Under the pieces are notes generated by a model, which was not told the origin of the DNA, ran no database searches, and saw nothing but the letters and a program-made list of their open reading frames with translations. A stretch of DNA of 64,000 nt from JAMXLO01 sp963749575 (GTDB lineage: Bacteria; Pseudomonadota; Alphaproteobacteria; Acetobacterales; Acetobacteraceae): NCBI GenBank assembly GCA_963749575.1, contig CAVVNM010000022.1, positions 248,001-312,000 of the forward strand. The letters are read 5' to 3'. Every line of letters begins with the position of its first letter. Within the stretch, counting starts at the first letter, position 1. Both the position numbers and the translations under genes were made by a program. Of this stretch, positions 46,797 through 63,220 are shown piece by piece.

Positions 46797-47798
46797 ATGC
46801 ACACGCTGCGCTCCCGGCTGCACCTCGATCCCTATATCGCCGGCATCCTCGGCATGGTGGCGCTGGCCTCGGCACTCCCGGCCCAAGGTCCGGGAATGAC
46901 CGTGGCGAACGGCGCCAGCACCGCAATGATCGCGTCGATGTTCTTCCTGCAAGGCGCGCGACTTGCACCGCGGGCGGCATTGGCGGGAGCCCGACACTGG
47001 CGGCTGCATGCTGCGGTGCTTGGCAGCACCTTTCTGTTGTTCCCGGCGCTCGGACTGACCGCGCGGGCTGTCGCGCCGGGGCTGCTGACGCCGGCGCTGT
47101 GGGCCGGGGTGCTGATGCTGTGCGTGCTGCCGTCCACGGTGCAGTCCTCGATCGCCTTCACCTCGATCGCGCGCGGCAATGTCGCCGCGGCGCTGTGCGC
47201 GGCGACCGCGTCCAACCTGTTCGGCATCCTGCTGACGCCGCTGCTGGCAGGTCTGCTGCTGAGCGCGCATGGCGGCTTCTCGGCGCGTGGCGTGGGCGAC
47301 ATCGTGCTGCAGCTTCTTCTGCCGTTCCTCATGGGTCAGCTCGCGCGGCCGTGGATCGGCGGATGGGTCGGCTGCCACAAGCGGCTGACCAGCCTGGTCG
47401 ATCGCGGCTCGATCCTGCTCGTGGTATATGTCGCATTCAGCGAGGGCGTGACGCAGGGCATCTGGCATCAGCTCGACGCAGGCCGCTTCGCCGCGCTGCT
47501 GCTGCTGGACGCGACACTGCTGGCGGCGGTCCTGCTGGCGACCGCCGGGATCGGCCGGATGCTCGGCCTTGACCGGGCCGACCGGATAACCGTTGTGTTC
47601 TGCGGCTCGAAGAAGAGCCTGGCGAGTGGCCTGCCGATGGCCAGCGTGCTGTTCGCCGGCCAGTCGCTAGGGTTGATCGTGCTGCCGTTGATGCTGTTCC
47701 ATCAGATCCAGCTCATGGTGTGCGCCGCACTGGCACGGCGGTATGCGGCGGGACCGGCGGCGGGTCAGACCGTCACCGCAACAGTCGGGGTGCACTGA
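46797..47798 (+). CDS. Bile acid:sodium symporter-like (SBF-like) transporter (333 aa)
   Basis: The protein has about nine or ten hydrophobic helices and the SBF-like pattern: MFFLQGARLAPRAALAGARH, LPSTVQSSIAFTSIARGNVA at the crossover, and FCGSKKSLASGLPMASVLF near the end. It belongs to the YfeH/SBF-like branch, sodium-coupled carriers of organic anions in the inner membrane. The substrate is unknown. It is presumably controlled by the divergent LysR protein. Confidence 0.88.
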   Translation: MHTLRSRLHLDPYIAGILGMVALASALPAQGPGMTVANGASTAMIASMFFLQGARLAPRAALAGARHWRLHAAVLGSTFLLFPALGLTARAVAPGLLTPALWAGVLMLCVLPSTVQSSIAFTSIARGNVAAALCAATASNLFGILLTPLLAGLLLSAHGGFSARGVGDIVLQLLLPFLMGQLARPWIGGWVGCHKRLTSLVDRGSILLVVYVAFSEGVTQGIWHQLDAGRFAALLLLDATLLAAVLLATAGIGRMLGLDRADRITVVFCGSKKSLASGLPMASVLFAGQSLGLIVLPLMLFHQIQLMVCAALARRYAAGPAAGQTVTATVGVH

Positions 47799-47808
47799 TA
47801 GAGCCAAC

Positions 47809-48251
47809 TCAGGCGAACATATCGACGAAGGGATCGCGCGCCGTCACGTCAAGCGCAGCGAAATGGCGCAGGTTTCGTGTGAAAATCGTCATCCCATGCG
47901 CTCTTGCCGTCGCGGCGATGGCGATATCGGCAAACCCGGGCGTTTGGCCACGACTCCGGGCCAGGTCGCTCAATCCACCAGCGATCCTGGCAACCGCAAT
48001 ATCGATAGGGAGTACCTGTCGGCATAAAGATGCAGGACTGTTTCCAGCCAGTCAGTCAATCTTGACGCCTTCTTCTGCGCAGCTTCGCGCAACGACTTGG
48101 CGATCCCTGCTTCGATTTCGGCAATGGTCACCACGGAGAGATGCAGGGAGCTCGTGTTGGCGTCCATCCAACGATGCACCGCCGATGCATGATGCGTCCT
48201 GCCAACAGCGCCTGCCGAAATGACATTGGTATCGATCAGATAGCCGCTCAC
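47809..48251 (-). CDS. vapC: VapC-type PIN toxin (one-base frameshift near 48015)
   Basis: The GTG at 48251 overlaps the antitoxin stop (GTGA). The PIN domain has GYLIDTNVISAG and VVTIAEIEAGIAKSLREAAQ. After YADR the frame breaks; one missing G restores VLPIDIAVARIAGGLSDLA, GFADIAIAATARAHGMTIFT and a stop at 47809. Repaired length is about 147 residues with the acidic residues in place. Unlike most frameshifts in the window this one needs an added base. Confidence 0.82.
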
Positions 48252-48490
48252 AAAGCGATGTCGCGCAACGGGGCGGCATCCCTGTCCGGTACGTCGCCAG
48301 GCTCCACTGGTGCAGACATCAGCAACCGACCGAAGGAAGGCACACGGGTCAGCCGCTGCCACTCCGCGAATCCCAAAACAACCGCCGTGGGCTTGCCATG
48401 CCGCGTGATCACTGAGGCGTTGCCGTGCGCCGCATCGTCGACGACAGCCGACAGTGCTGCCTTGGCGTCTCGCAATTGGATGTTTCGCAT
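48248..48490 (-). CDS. Phd/YefM-type antitoxin (80 aa)
   Basis: The ATG at 48490 starts MRNIQLRDAKAALSAVVDDA, followed by ASVITRHGKPTAVVLGFAEW, a standard Phd fold. The C-terminal tail after the Trp would contact the toxin. A dyad similar to that of the first Phd antitoxin lies 21 bases upstream. Longer open frame upstream is probably not translated. Confidence 0.87.
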   Translation of the reverse strand: MRNIQLRDAKAALSAVVDDAAHGNASVITRHGKPTAVVLGFAEWQRLTRVPSFGRLLMSAPVEPGDVPDRDAAPLRDIAL

Positions 48491-48510
48491 GACGCAAATG
48501 CTCGAATTTG

Positions 48511-48525
48511 TGACTACTATGGTCA
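48511..48525 (-). promoter_or_regulatory. Candidate antitoxin operator (imperfect dyad)
   Basis: TGACTA-N3-TGGTCA lies upstream of the Phd-type antitoxin. The same half-sites, six bases apart, occur at 7847-7864 in front of the other Phd antitoxin. Confidence 0.45.
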
Positions 48526-48598
48526 TATAATGCCACAGATCCGCAAAAGAAAGGACCAGCCGAGTTTTCATACGGCCGATCAACCTTCAGCAGCCGTC

Positions 48599-49045
48599 TC
48601 AGAGTTGCTCGCTGTTCAGGAACTCGATGACCTCGCCGTTCGGCCCGGTGATGAAGGCGATGTGAACTTCGGCCGGCGGCTCGCCACCAAGCGCCGCGGT
48701 CCGTGGCGCGATCCGTGCCACCCCGCCGGCTGCGAGCGCGCGGGCATAGGATGCCTCCACGTCGGGCACGCGCAGGCAGAAATGCAGCAGCGCACCCTCG
48801 GTCGGTGCTTCATCCGGCCGCCGCCGCCGGCCCTCTGCCTGCACCGTGGAGCCCTGGCCGAACACCTCGACATAGCGGCCGTCGCCGGCGTCCAGGAACA
48901 CCGCCCGGTCGATCCGTCCGGGCACCGAAAACCCGTAATGAACCGTGAAGCCCAGCCCTTGCGTGTAGAACTCGACGGTCGCGTCGAAATCCACCGCGCG
49001 GATCGCGACATGATGAAAGCCTGGAGTTGCGCCTGAACCGTTCAT
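48599..49045 (-). CDS. VOC (glyoxalase/bleomycin resistance) family protein (148 aa)
   Basis: The ATG at 49045 has AGGGGGG upstream. A single VOC unit is seen: GFHHVAIRAVDFDATVEFYT, LLHFCLRVPDVEASYARAL, and the ligand Glu in NGEVIEFLNSEQL. These small metal enzymes act on thiol adducts, epoxides or catechols, or bind antibiotics. Function is not deducible. It follows rpoC on the same strand beyond a strong hairpin. Confidence 0.85.
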   Translation of the reverse strand: MNGSGATPGFHHVAIRAVDFDATVEFYTQGLGFTVHYGFSVPGRIDRAVFLDAGDGRYVEVFGQGSTVQAEGRRRRPDEAPTEGALLHFCLRVPDVEASYARALAAGGVARIAPRTAALGGEPPAEVHIAFITGPNGEVIEFLNSEQL

Positions 49046-49065
49046 CGCCTGCCCCCCTACGCGAA

Positions 49066-49095
49066 GGGCCGGCGGCACCTCCGCGCCGCCGGCCC
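49066..49095 (-). terminator. Hairpin downstream of rpoC
   Basis: GGGCCGGCGGC and GCCGCCGGCCC form an 11-bp GC stem with an eight-base loop 24 bases after the rpoC stop. Only a short TT follows. It probably ends or attenuates the rplJL-rpoBC transcript. Confidence 0.65.
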
Positions 49096-49118
49096 CACGC
49101 TTACACCCGTAAGTCGAG

Positions 49119-53283
<4,165 letters not shown>

Positions 53284-53332
53284 GCTTTTGATACCCTATG
53301 GGTCAACATGTGCATTGCGGACGAAGCGTCAA

Positions 53333-53402
53333 CACAGCGACACCAAGGCGCGGAGCAAGCGCAGCTTCGATGCCGCTTGCTCCGTGCCCCGTGGCTCTGT
53401 GG
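53333..53402. repeat. Imperfect inverted repeat in the rpoB-rpoC gap
   Basis: Arms 53333-53361 and 53374-53402 pair with an 11-base perfect core (CGGAGCAAGCG / CGCTTGCTCCG) and partial matching beyond. The wording resembles dispersed CTCCGTG...CTCTGTGG repeats. On the minus-strand mRNA it would place a large hairpin between rpoB and rpoC. Confidence 0.75.
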
Positions 53403-53413
53403 TGATTTCTTCT

Positions 53414-57589
<4,176 letters not shown>

Positions 57590-57679
57590 GAACTGCCCTG
57601 CCTACCTGCCCATACGCTCGTCTGCGGCCACGAAACCCCCCGGCCACCCGGGTGCAGCTGTCGCCGCAACGCGGAACGG

Positions 57680-57704
57680 GGCGGGAACCAAGCTGATTCC
57701 CGCC
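57680..57704 (-). terminator. Hairpin in the rplL-rpoB gap
   Basis: GGCGGGAA and TTCCCGCC pair around a nine-base loop in the 182-base gap. In other bacteria this gap holds a partial terminator or RNase III site that sets the ratio of L7/L12 to polymerase subunits; the same role is inferred here. Confidence 0.55.
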
Positions 57705-57771
57705 CGCATCCAGTTCAGTTCGGGCGGCGGTGCGGCGAGCCCGCACGCCCGGTTTGGTTCGCTCGCTCGTG

Positions 57772-58158
57772 CTACTTGACCTCCACGGAAGCGCCCGCGT
57801 CCTCCAGCATCTTCTTGATCTTGGCGACCTCGTCCTTGCCGATGCCTTCCTTGACCGGCTTCGGCGCAGCCTCGACCAGGTCCTTGGCCTCCTTCAGGCC
57901 GAGGCCCGTGATGGTGCGGACCTCCTTGATCACGTTGATCTTCTTGTCGCCCGTCTTCGCCAGGATGACGGTGAACTCGGTCTGCTCCTCGGCCGGCGCG
58001 GCCGCGGCCGCGGCTCCACCGGCAGGCGCGGCCGCGGCCACCGCGACCGGCGCGGCGGCGGAGACGCCCCACTTGTCCTCGAGCAGCTTTGAGAGCTCGG
58101 CAGCCTCCAACACCGTGAGGCCGGAGAGCTCGTCTACCAGCTTTTGCAGATCAGCCAT
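57772..58158 (-). CDS. rplL: 50S ribosomal protein L7/L12 (128 aa)
   Basis: The N-terminal dimer domain MADLQKLVDELSGLTVLEAA, an Ala-rich hinge (about residues 35-58), and the C-terminal factor-binding domain KKINVIKEVRTITGLGLKEA are typical. It forms the stalk that recruits translation GTPases. Intact. Confidence 0.98.
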   Translation of the reverse strand: MADLQKLVDELSGLTVLEAAELSKLLEDKWGVSAAAPVAVAAAAPAGGAAAAAAPAEEQTEFTVILAKTGDKKINVIKEVRTITGLGLKEAKDLVEAAPKPVKEGIGKDEVAKIKKMLEDAGASVEVK

Positions 58159-58175
58159 TTGTGTGTGTCCCTAAT

Positions 58176-58749
58176 TTAGTCGTTGGTTGGTTCCATGCAA
58201 GGGTCAGGCCGGGGCAGGCACGCAGCCGCCTCGCCCTCCTCGTGCTTCCTGGCAAAGGCGCCAAACACCCGAGCAAGCTGCCCGGCCGAGCCCTGGAGGA
58301 CGCCGGCGACCCGGGTCGCGGGGGTGGAAATCATCCCCACGATGCGGGCACGCAGCGTATCCAGGCCCGGCAGTTCGGCCAGCGCCCGCACCCCCGACGC
58401 GTCCAGCGTCTGGGGGCCAAGCGCCCCGCCGATCAGCACAAGCCTGCTCGTTGGTCCTGGCGAACTCGACGGTCGCCTTGGCCGCCGCCACCGGGTCGGT
58501 CGACCACGCCAGCGCGGTCGGTCCCTTCAGCATGGGCGTCAGGCCGTCGAATTGGGTCCCTTCCAGGGCGAGGTGGGCCAGGCGGTTCTTCGCGACCCTG
58601 AAGGTCACGCCGGCGACCCGCATCCGGCGCCTGAGCTCCGTCGCCTCGGCGACCGTGAGACCCGTGTTGTGGGTCACCACGATCATCGAGGTGGCGGCAA
58701 GCGCCTCGTGCAGACCGGCGACGAACTCCCGCTTTTCAGTCCGGTCCAC
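58176..58749 (-). CDS. rplJ: 50S ribosomal protein L10 (one-base frameshift near 58445)
   Basis: The start is GTG at 58749 with AAGGAG seven bases upstream. DRTEKREFVAGLHEALAATS and VTHNTGLTVAEATELRRRMR identify L10, the stalk base. After ARTNEQ the frame breaks; one G less gives LVLIGGALGPQTLDASGVRA, and the C-terminal L12-binding helix runs to 58176. Repaired length is about 190 residues, slightly long but acceptable. Essential, so probably a sequence error. Confidence 0.92.
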
Positions 58750-59426
58750 GTATCGTCTCCTTTTGACCAGACGCGTTTGGACCGCGCCGGGCCGGGTTGC
58801 CCAGGTTCGCCTGTCCATCAGCCGGAACCGACCGTCCTCCGTTGGAGGCAGGCCCTCGGGTCACCCCGGACAAGGTCCGGGGCCGAGGGCTTCGGCGTCT
58901 CCCGTCTCCCGCGCGCGGACCCGAAGGTCCATTAAACCCCCGAAGGGGGACGAGCGGTCTCGGACAGGTTCGGGAGGCGGTTGCCTCCCTGCCGCACTCG
59001 CTGGCCAGGATAGGTAGGCCCAGCGGTCTGTGCGGAGCGCGGGGAGGTAGCGGAAAGCCGGGGCGGAGTCGAGGGGGTTCGATCAGCCGCCGCAGTTCGC
59101 GTGACCGGTTGGGGCGCCTGATACCGCCGCGTCCGACCCCGTCATGGCGCACCCGACCCCCGCGTGATGGCGGCACGCGCCGCCGCGCGCGGGTCGCGGT
59201 GCGTGTTGTCGCAAGCGACAATTGTCGACGCTGTGCGAGCTCCGGACAGGCCGCGTCATCCGGCGTGGCCGGAAGCGGCCTACTGATAGACATCCAAAAA
59301 TACGAAATGTCATATCATAAACTATTGCAGATGAGGGATTCTGGTTAATACCAATGCTTGAGTTCGCTTATTGGTACTGCTATTCCTCTTCCGAAGGAAC
59401 GACGAAATCGCGCATAGGACTCGAAA
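58750..59426. other. Long non-coding leader of rplJ and upstream region of the PEP-CTERM gene
   Basis: About 680 bases without a convincing gene. It holds a hairpin CCCCGGAC-AAG-GTCCGGGG near 58864-58882, a palindrome TTGTCGC-AA-GCGACAA near 59207-59222, and an AT-rich patch at about 59288-59345. An L10-binding leader for autoregulation would be expected here. Frames on both strands are Arg/Gly-rich shadows. Confidence 0.5.
59349..59376. repeat. Short perfect inverted repeat upstream of the PEP-CTERM gene
   Basis: TACCAAT (59349-59355) and ATTGGTA (59370-59376) lie about 50 bases before the start at 59427, close to a possible promoter (TTGCAG and TAATAC with a short 15-base spacer). It could be an operator. 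Confidence 0.45.
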
Positions 59427-60012
59427 ATGAACAAACGCGTTGCCCTGATCTTCCTCGGAGGCTGCCTCGCGGCGCTCGCCGCCCCGCAAGCAAAGGCAAC
59501 GCCTTGCCTCGCTAGCCCATCGTGCACGCTGGACGGCCAGACCTTTACCAACACCGGGGGGACCAGTGGAGGCGGCTTGACGTTCATCGCGGACTTCACG
59601 ACGTCGAATCAGAGCAATGCTTCGATCGCGCAGTTGGTGACGGACTACCTGGCCCTGCTTGGAGACAACGTGACTTATTTGGGCCGGCAGGACGGTAGCG
59701 GGCTTGCGCCCGGGATCGTCAGCATCAGCACGAACGGCAGTCTCTCGGGGACCTGGAGCCTGAAATCCTGGGGCAACCGGCTTCGCGGGCTCCTTCGTCG
59801 CCATTCATGCCGGCAACGGCCAGAGTCTTGAGGGACTGTTCTCGATTAATTCCCCCGGAACTTCCGGCACGTGGGCCACCAACAATGGGCACGCCCTGTC
59901 AAACTTCGACCTGTTCGGAACCCCTGACCCCGTGCCCGAGCCAGCATCGCTTGCCTTGCTTGGCGCTGGGCTCGGCGCATTGGGCGTCGCCCGACTGTTC
60001 AGACGGGTATAG
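59427..60012 (+). CDS. PEP-CTERM sorted exported protein (one-base frameshift near 59766)
   Basis: A signal peptide (KRVALIFLGGCLAALAAPQA) leads to a Gly/Ser/Thr-rich beta domain with two nearby cysteines. After GTWSL the frame breaks in AAATCC; one A less gives NPGATGFAGSFVAIHAGNGQ and ends VPEPASLALLGAGLGALGVA with an RLFRR tail. That is a complete PEP-CTERM sorting signal: PEP motif, hydrophobic helix and basic end. It would be processed by an exosortase at the membrane, usually in bacteria making exopolysaccharide. Exosortase genes are not in this window. Repaired length about 194 residues. Confidence 0.85.
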
Positions 60013-60266
60013 CCAGCAGCGTGGGTCCCCGTCGTCCTCTTGGACGGAGCGCAGCGCCATAAGTGGCGAGTCGGTCTGACCGATAGCAATGCGTCACTGG
60101 CGATCGAGCCGGCAAGCGCCCAGGCTGCCCGTCACCGCGCGCGCCGAGTGATTGCGATACGGTTTCTCGCAATCATCCGCATAGGTGGGCTTGTTGTCCG
60201 TCGGCGCCAGTGTCTGCGGCGCTGTCGCCCACATCCAGGCCCGTGTCAGCGCCGCCACCACCTGCC

Positions 60267-60297
60267 AAAAAAGCGCCCCGGGCAAGCGTCCCGGGGC
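60267..60297 (-). terminator. Rho-independent terminator
   Basis: On the minus strand GCCCCGGG-N7-CCCGGGGC (60297-60275) is followed closely by six T (60272-60267). This is the clearest intrinsic terminator in the window, and it serves the small peptide gene upstream. Confidence 0.8.
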
Positions 60298-60330
60298 TGA
60301 GTTGAGGAGGAAGGTGCATCGCGCCAAACG

Positions 60331-60355
60331 AAAAGGGGCCGGCATCACGCCGGCC
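60331..60355 (-). terminator. Second hairpin terminator
   Basis: GGCCGGC-N5-GCCGGCC is followed on the minus strand by CC and four T. It lies 28 bases after the small peptide stop. Confidence 0.65.
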
Positions 60356-60382
60356 TCCTTCGATCAGTGGTTTGGCTGATGA

Positions 60383-60508
60383 TTAGCCGTTGCCGTTCTG
60401 CGCCGGCGGGAACAGCTGGGCCTGTGCGGCCTGTGCCGCAGGGCTCATGGCGGCTGTGCCGGCGGCGAGGCTCAGGACGGCTGCCAGGGCCAGGATCATG
60501 GTCTTCAT
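60383..60508 (-). CDS. Small secreted peptide (41 aa)
   Basis: A strong ribosome-binding site (GGAGAGAG) precedes the ATG at 60508. The peptide is almost all signal sequence (KTMILALAAVLSLAAGTAAM) followed by about 20 residues ending QLFPPAQNGNG. Cleavage after an Ala-x-Ala site would release a peptide of roughly 13-20 residues. It has its own terminators, which points to a real transcript. No family is recognised. Confidence 0.65.
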   Translation of the reverse strand: MKTMILALAAVLSLAAGTAAMSPAAQAAQAQLFPPAQNGNG

Positions 60509-60853
60509 GTTCTCTCTCCTCGTACTGGGCCTCGGCTTACGGGGCCACTTTGCAACGGTCGTCAGGTGGGCCTCCGGTGCCCGCGCAATAATGTGGCCTT
60601 TTGGCAGATAATTTATGCGAAACTCGCCGAACTCAGCGACACCCTGCCGGAGTGTTTGGTTGTGAAGGTCTGGTTCCTGATGAGTTCGGATAGGGGGCCC
60701 GGACGCTGGCGCTTCGTCCGGCGGCAACGCGCCGCCCCTCGATCCTCGATCAGGGTTCCGGCGACCGGGCCGAGCCCTCGCCTTCAAATGACATGCCGAT
60801 GAAATTTCGAATCGCGGAATAATCCGATGGGTGGCAATGTCCATATCCGCGCC
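60509..60853. other. Upstream region of the small peptide gene
   Basis: About 345 bases. An AT-rich stretch near 60598-60620 (TTATGCGAAA on the plus strand) could hold the minus-strand promoter of the peptide gene, but no hexamer pair is convincing. No gene is supported. Confidence 0.4.
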
Positions 60854-60997
60854 ATGACAACACTGATCTGTGCCATCACTACTCTGCTCATCGCCGTCGC
60901 GGCGTTGCTCCTGGCGATTGCCGGCCGCGCAGCCCTTGACCCCGGGTCATCGGCTGCCGGATTCGCCGCGACCGCCAGATCCCGCCGCCGCCGATGA
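60854..60997 (+). CDS. Possible small membrane protein (47 aa)
   Basis: An ATG at 60854 begins a 47-codon frame with one hydrophobic helix (ITTLLIAVAALLLAIAGRAA) and a basic end (ARSRRRR), the layout of a small inner-membrane protein. There is no clear ribosome-binding site and no known family. GC-rich DNA yields such frames by chance, so this is tentative. Confidence 0.3.
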   Translation: MTTLICAITTLLIAVAALLLAIAGRAALDPGSSAAGFAATARSRRRR

Positions 60998-61494
60998 CCG
61001 GCGCGACGATCGCCGGCATGATCGGCCGCGTCACCACCCGGTCCCAGGTCACTCTCGCAGCATCCCGAGCACCGCTCGCGCGCTGAAACGCCGGCCGACG
61101 CCGAAGCCCGCGGCTGCGGTTCGTCGATGCATGGATCAACTCCGGCCCGGGAGACGGTGGACCCTGCACCCCCACCGCCGGCCGAGGGCAGCGGGCGTGA
61201 CGTGCCCGCCTCGCCCCGGCAGATGGGGTTGCAGGTCAACGAGATCGTTGGCGGTCAGAGCTCGTGTTGCCTTCAGCTATAGAATACGCGCTTCAGAGCA
61301 CCAGCAGGGCCGCAACGGAAGCATTTGAAGGCGGCCGGCACCGACCAGCAGGATGGAGAGCGCTGATCTCCGCTGCGCAGTGGCACTGGCGTGCCAGCCA
61401 ATCGAACTACACGAACTTTGCGAGCGCCATCGGTCGGTCCTGGCAGCGGACCGAGCAGATTGGCCGGATCGGAGTTGCCGGACTGACCGGGCCG
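60998..61494. other. Intergenic stretch downstream of rplA
   Basis: About 500 bases with no supported gene on either strand; frames are Arg/Ala-rich. I looked for a tRNA and for hairpins after the rplA stop and found nothing convincing. Confidence 0.4.
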
Positions 61495-62190
61495 CTAGCT
61501 CGCTGCCAGCGAGCCGACATCCACGCGCACGCCGGGACCCATCGTGGAGCTGACCGACACCCGCTGCAGGTACGTGCCCTTCGCACCGGTCGGCTTCGCC
61601 TTCTGGATCGCGTCAGCCAGCGCCTTGGCGTTCTCCACCAGCTTGTCGTCGTCGAAGCTGACCTTGCCGATGCCGGCATGGATGATCCCCGCCTTCTCGG
61701 CGCGGAACTCCACCTGTCCGCCCTTCGCCGCGGTCACCGCGCCCCGCACATCCATCGTGACGGTGCCCAGCCGCGGGTTCGGCATCAGTCCGCGCGGGCC
61801 CAGGATCTTGCCGAGCCGTCCGACCACCCCCATCATGTCCGGCGTCGCGATGCAGCGGTCGAAGTCGATATCGCCGGCCTGCACCTTCTCGGCCAGGTCC
61901 TCCGCGCCCACCACATCGGCCCCCGCCGCCTGCGCCTCTTCGGCCTTCGGCCCGCGCGCGAACACCCCCACCCGCACCGTCTTCCCGGTGCCGTTCGGCA
62001 GCGAGGTCAGTCCGCGCACCATCTGATCGGCGTGACGCGGATCGATGCCGAGGTTCATCGACATTTCCACCGTCTCGTCGAACTTCGCCTTGGCGTTCTG
62101 CTTCACCAGCTTGATCGCGTCTCCCAGCGGATACGCCTTGGTGGCATCCACGCTCTCGTATGCCTTTGCCAGCCGCTTGTCCTTGGCCAT
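61495..62190 (-). CDS. rplA: 50S ribosomal protein L1 (231 aa)
   Basis: MAKDKRLAKAYESVDATKAY and the rRNA-binding end GPGVRVDVGSLAAS are typical. L1 forms the mobile stalk at the E site and often represses the rplKA operon. Intact. It begins three bases after rplK. The usual next gene, rplJ, lies 2.7 kb further on. Confidence 0.97.
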   Translation of the reverse strand: MAKDKRLAKAYESVDATKAYPLGDAIKLVKQNAKAKFDETVEMSMNLGIDPRHADQMVRGLTSLPNGTGKTVRVGVFARGPKAEEAQAAGADVVGAEDLAEKVQAGDIDFDRCIATPDMMGVVGRLGKILGPRGLMPNPRLGTVTMDVRGAVTAAKGGQVEFRAEKAGIIHAGIGKVSFDDDKLVENAKALADAIQKAKPTGAKGTYLQRVSVSSTMGPGVRVDVGSLAAS

Positions 62191-62193
62191 CGT

Positions 62194-62628
62194 TCAGCCC
62201 TCCACCACGGTGAGGCCCATCGAGCGCGCGGAGCCCATCAGCATCCGCACCGCCCCATCGATGTCGTTGGCGTTCATGTCCTTCATCTTGACTTCGGCGA
62301 TCTCGCGGAGCTGCGCGGTGGTGATCTGCCCTACCGGCGCACTCTTGCCGACCGTCTGGCTGCCCTTGTCGACCTTCGCCGCCTTCATCAGGAAATAGGT
62401 GTTCGGCGGGGTCTTGGTGATGAAGGAGAAGGTGCGGTCGGCATAGGCGGTGATCACCACCGGCACCGGCATGCCCGGTTCCATGTTCTGCGTTACCGCA
62501 TTGAAATCCTTGCAGAACTGCATGATGTTCAGTCCCCGTTGTCCGAGCGCGGGGCCGACCGGCGGTGACGGGTTCGCCTTGCCTGCCGGAATCTGCAGCT
62601 TGATGTAGCCAGCGATCTTCTTCGCCAT
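62194..62628 (-). CDS. rplK: 50S ribosomal protein L11 (144 aa)
   Basis: AGYIKLQIPAGKANPSPPVG, GPALGQRGLNIMQFCKDFNA and the end MGSARSMGLTVVEG identify L11, the thiostrepton-binding GTPase-centre protein. Intact. nusG and secE, the usual upstream genes, do not follow in this window. Confidence 0.97.
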   Translation of the reverse strand: MAKKIAGYIKLQIPAGKANPSPPVGPALGQRGLNIMQFCKDFNAVTQNMEPGMPVPVVITAYADRTFSFITKTPPNTYFLMKAAKVDKGSQTVGKSAPVGQITTAQLREIAEVKMKDMNANDIDGAVRMLMGSARSMGLTVVEG

Positions 62629-63220
62629 ATCCCTGGTCCTTCCAGCGTCCTAGGTCCCGGGGACCGCGGTGCAAACAGCCAGGCCACCGCACAATTGGGC
62701 GGTGGAACAGCCTCCCGCGTTCCGATGGAGCGGCGGCGTTTAGCGGAACCACGCCGAGGAGTCCAGGGGCGGCAGCAGCAAGGCAGGACAGTCGGGCGAA
62801 TGCCTGGAGCCGTCGAACCGCAAAGGCAAGATCAAGAGCCGCGGAGGTCAATTCCAGCGTGCGCACAGCGCATTCAATCCATTCTCCGTGGCGCTCCGTG
62901 GCCCTCGATCTTCCTCAGTGTTAAAAGCTTTACTCCTTTGCTATCGGGCCGCTCCGGCGGGTCGGATGTTCATCCGATTGCCCTGGCAGCCAGTTGCCCT
63001 GGCAGCAAGGCCGCGCCTGTCGGCCAACCGCTGGCGGGGCTGGGCCTGCCGCCGCCGGCCGGACCACGGCAGCCGTTCGCCGGTGCCGAGATCGAGCCGA
63101 TCGAATACCAACCCCGGATCCGCCGCCTGCTCGCGGAGCCCTGCGGCCATCGTCCCTGCGGCCATCGTCCCCTGCGGGCATTGCCCGCTGCGGCCATTGT
63201 CCCCTGTGCGACCGACCGGT
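62629..63220. other. Non-coding upstream region of rplK
   Basis: About 590 bases. A hairpin CCACCGC-N8-GCGGTGG lies near 62684-62705 and could be an L1-binding or attenuator structure. Near 62880-62940 the sequence CTCCGTGGCGCTCCGTGG and the following AT-rich TTAAAAGCTTTAC resemble a dispersed bacterial repeat. Tandem CGGCCATCGTCCCCTGCG-like units occur at 63143-63205. No tRNA, secE or nusG is seen. Confidence 0.5.
63143..63205. repeat. Short imperfect tandem repeat
   Basis: Units of about 15-18 bases built on TGCGGCCATCGTCCC recur four or five times with variation. It sits just after the 3' end of the peptidoglycan-binding gene. It may be slippage-prone. Confidence 0.6.

Larger units (their letters stand above)
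60013..60382. other. Intergenic stretch with tandem minus-strand terminators
   Basis: About 370 bases with no supported gene. Its right part carries two hairpins oriented to end transcripts from the 60383-60508 gene. The left part shows nothing recognisable. Confidence 0.5.

Noticed and set aside
60784..61239. 151-codon minus-strand frame
   Set aside because: Low-complexity, no ribosome-binding site and no protein-like pattern.
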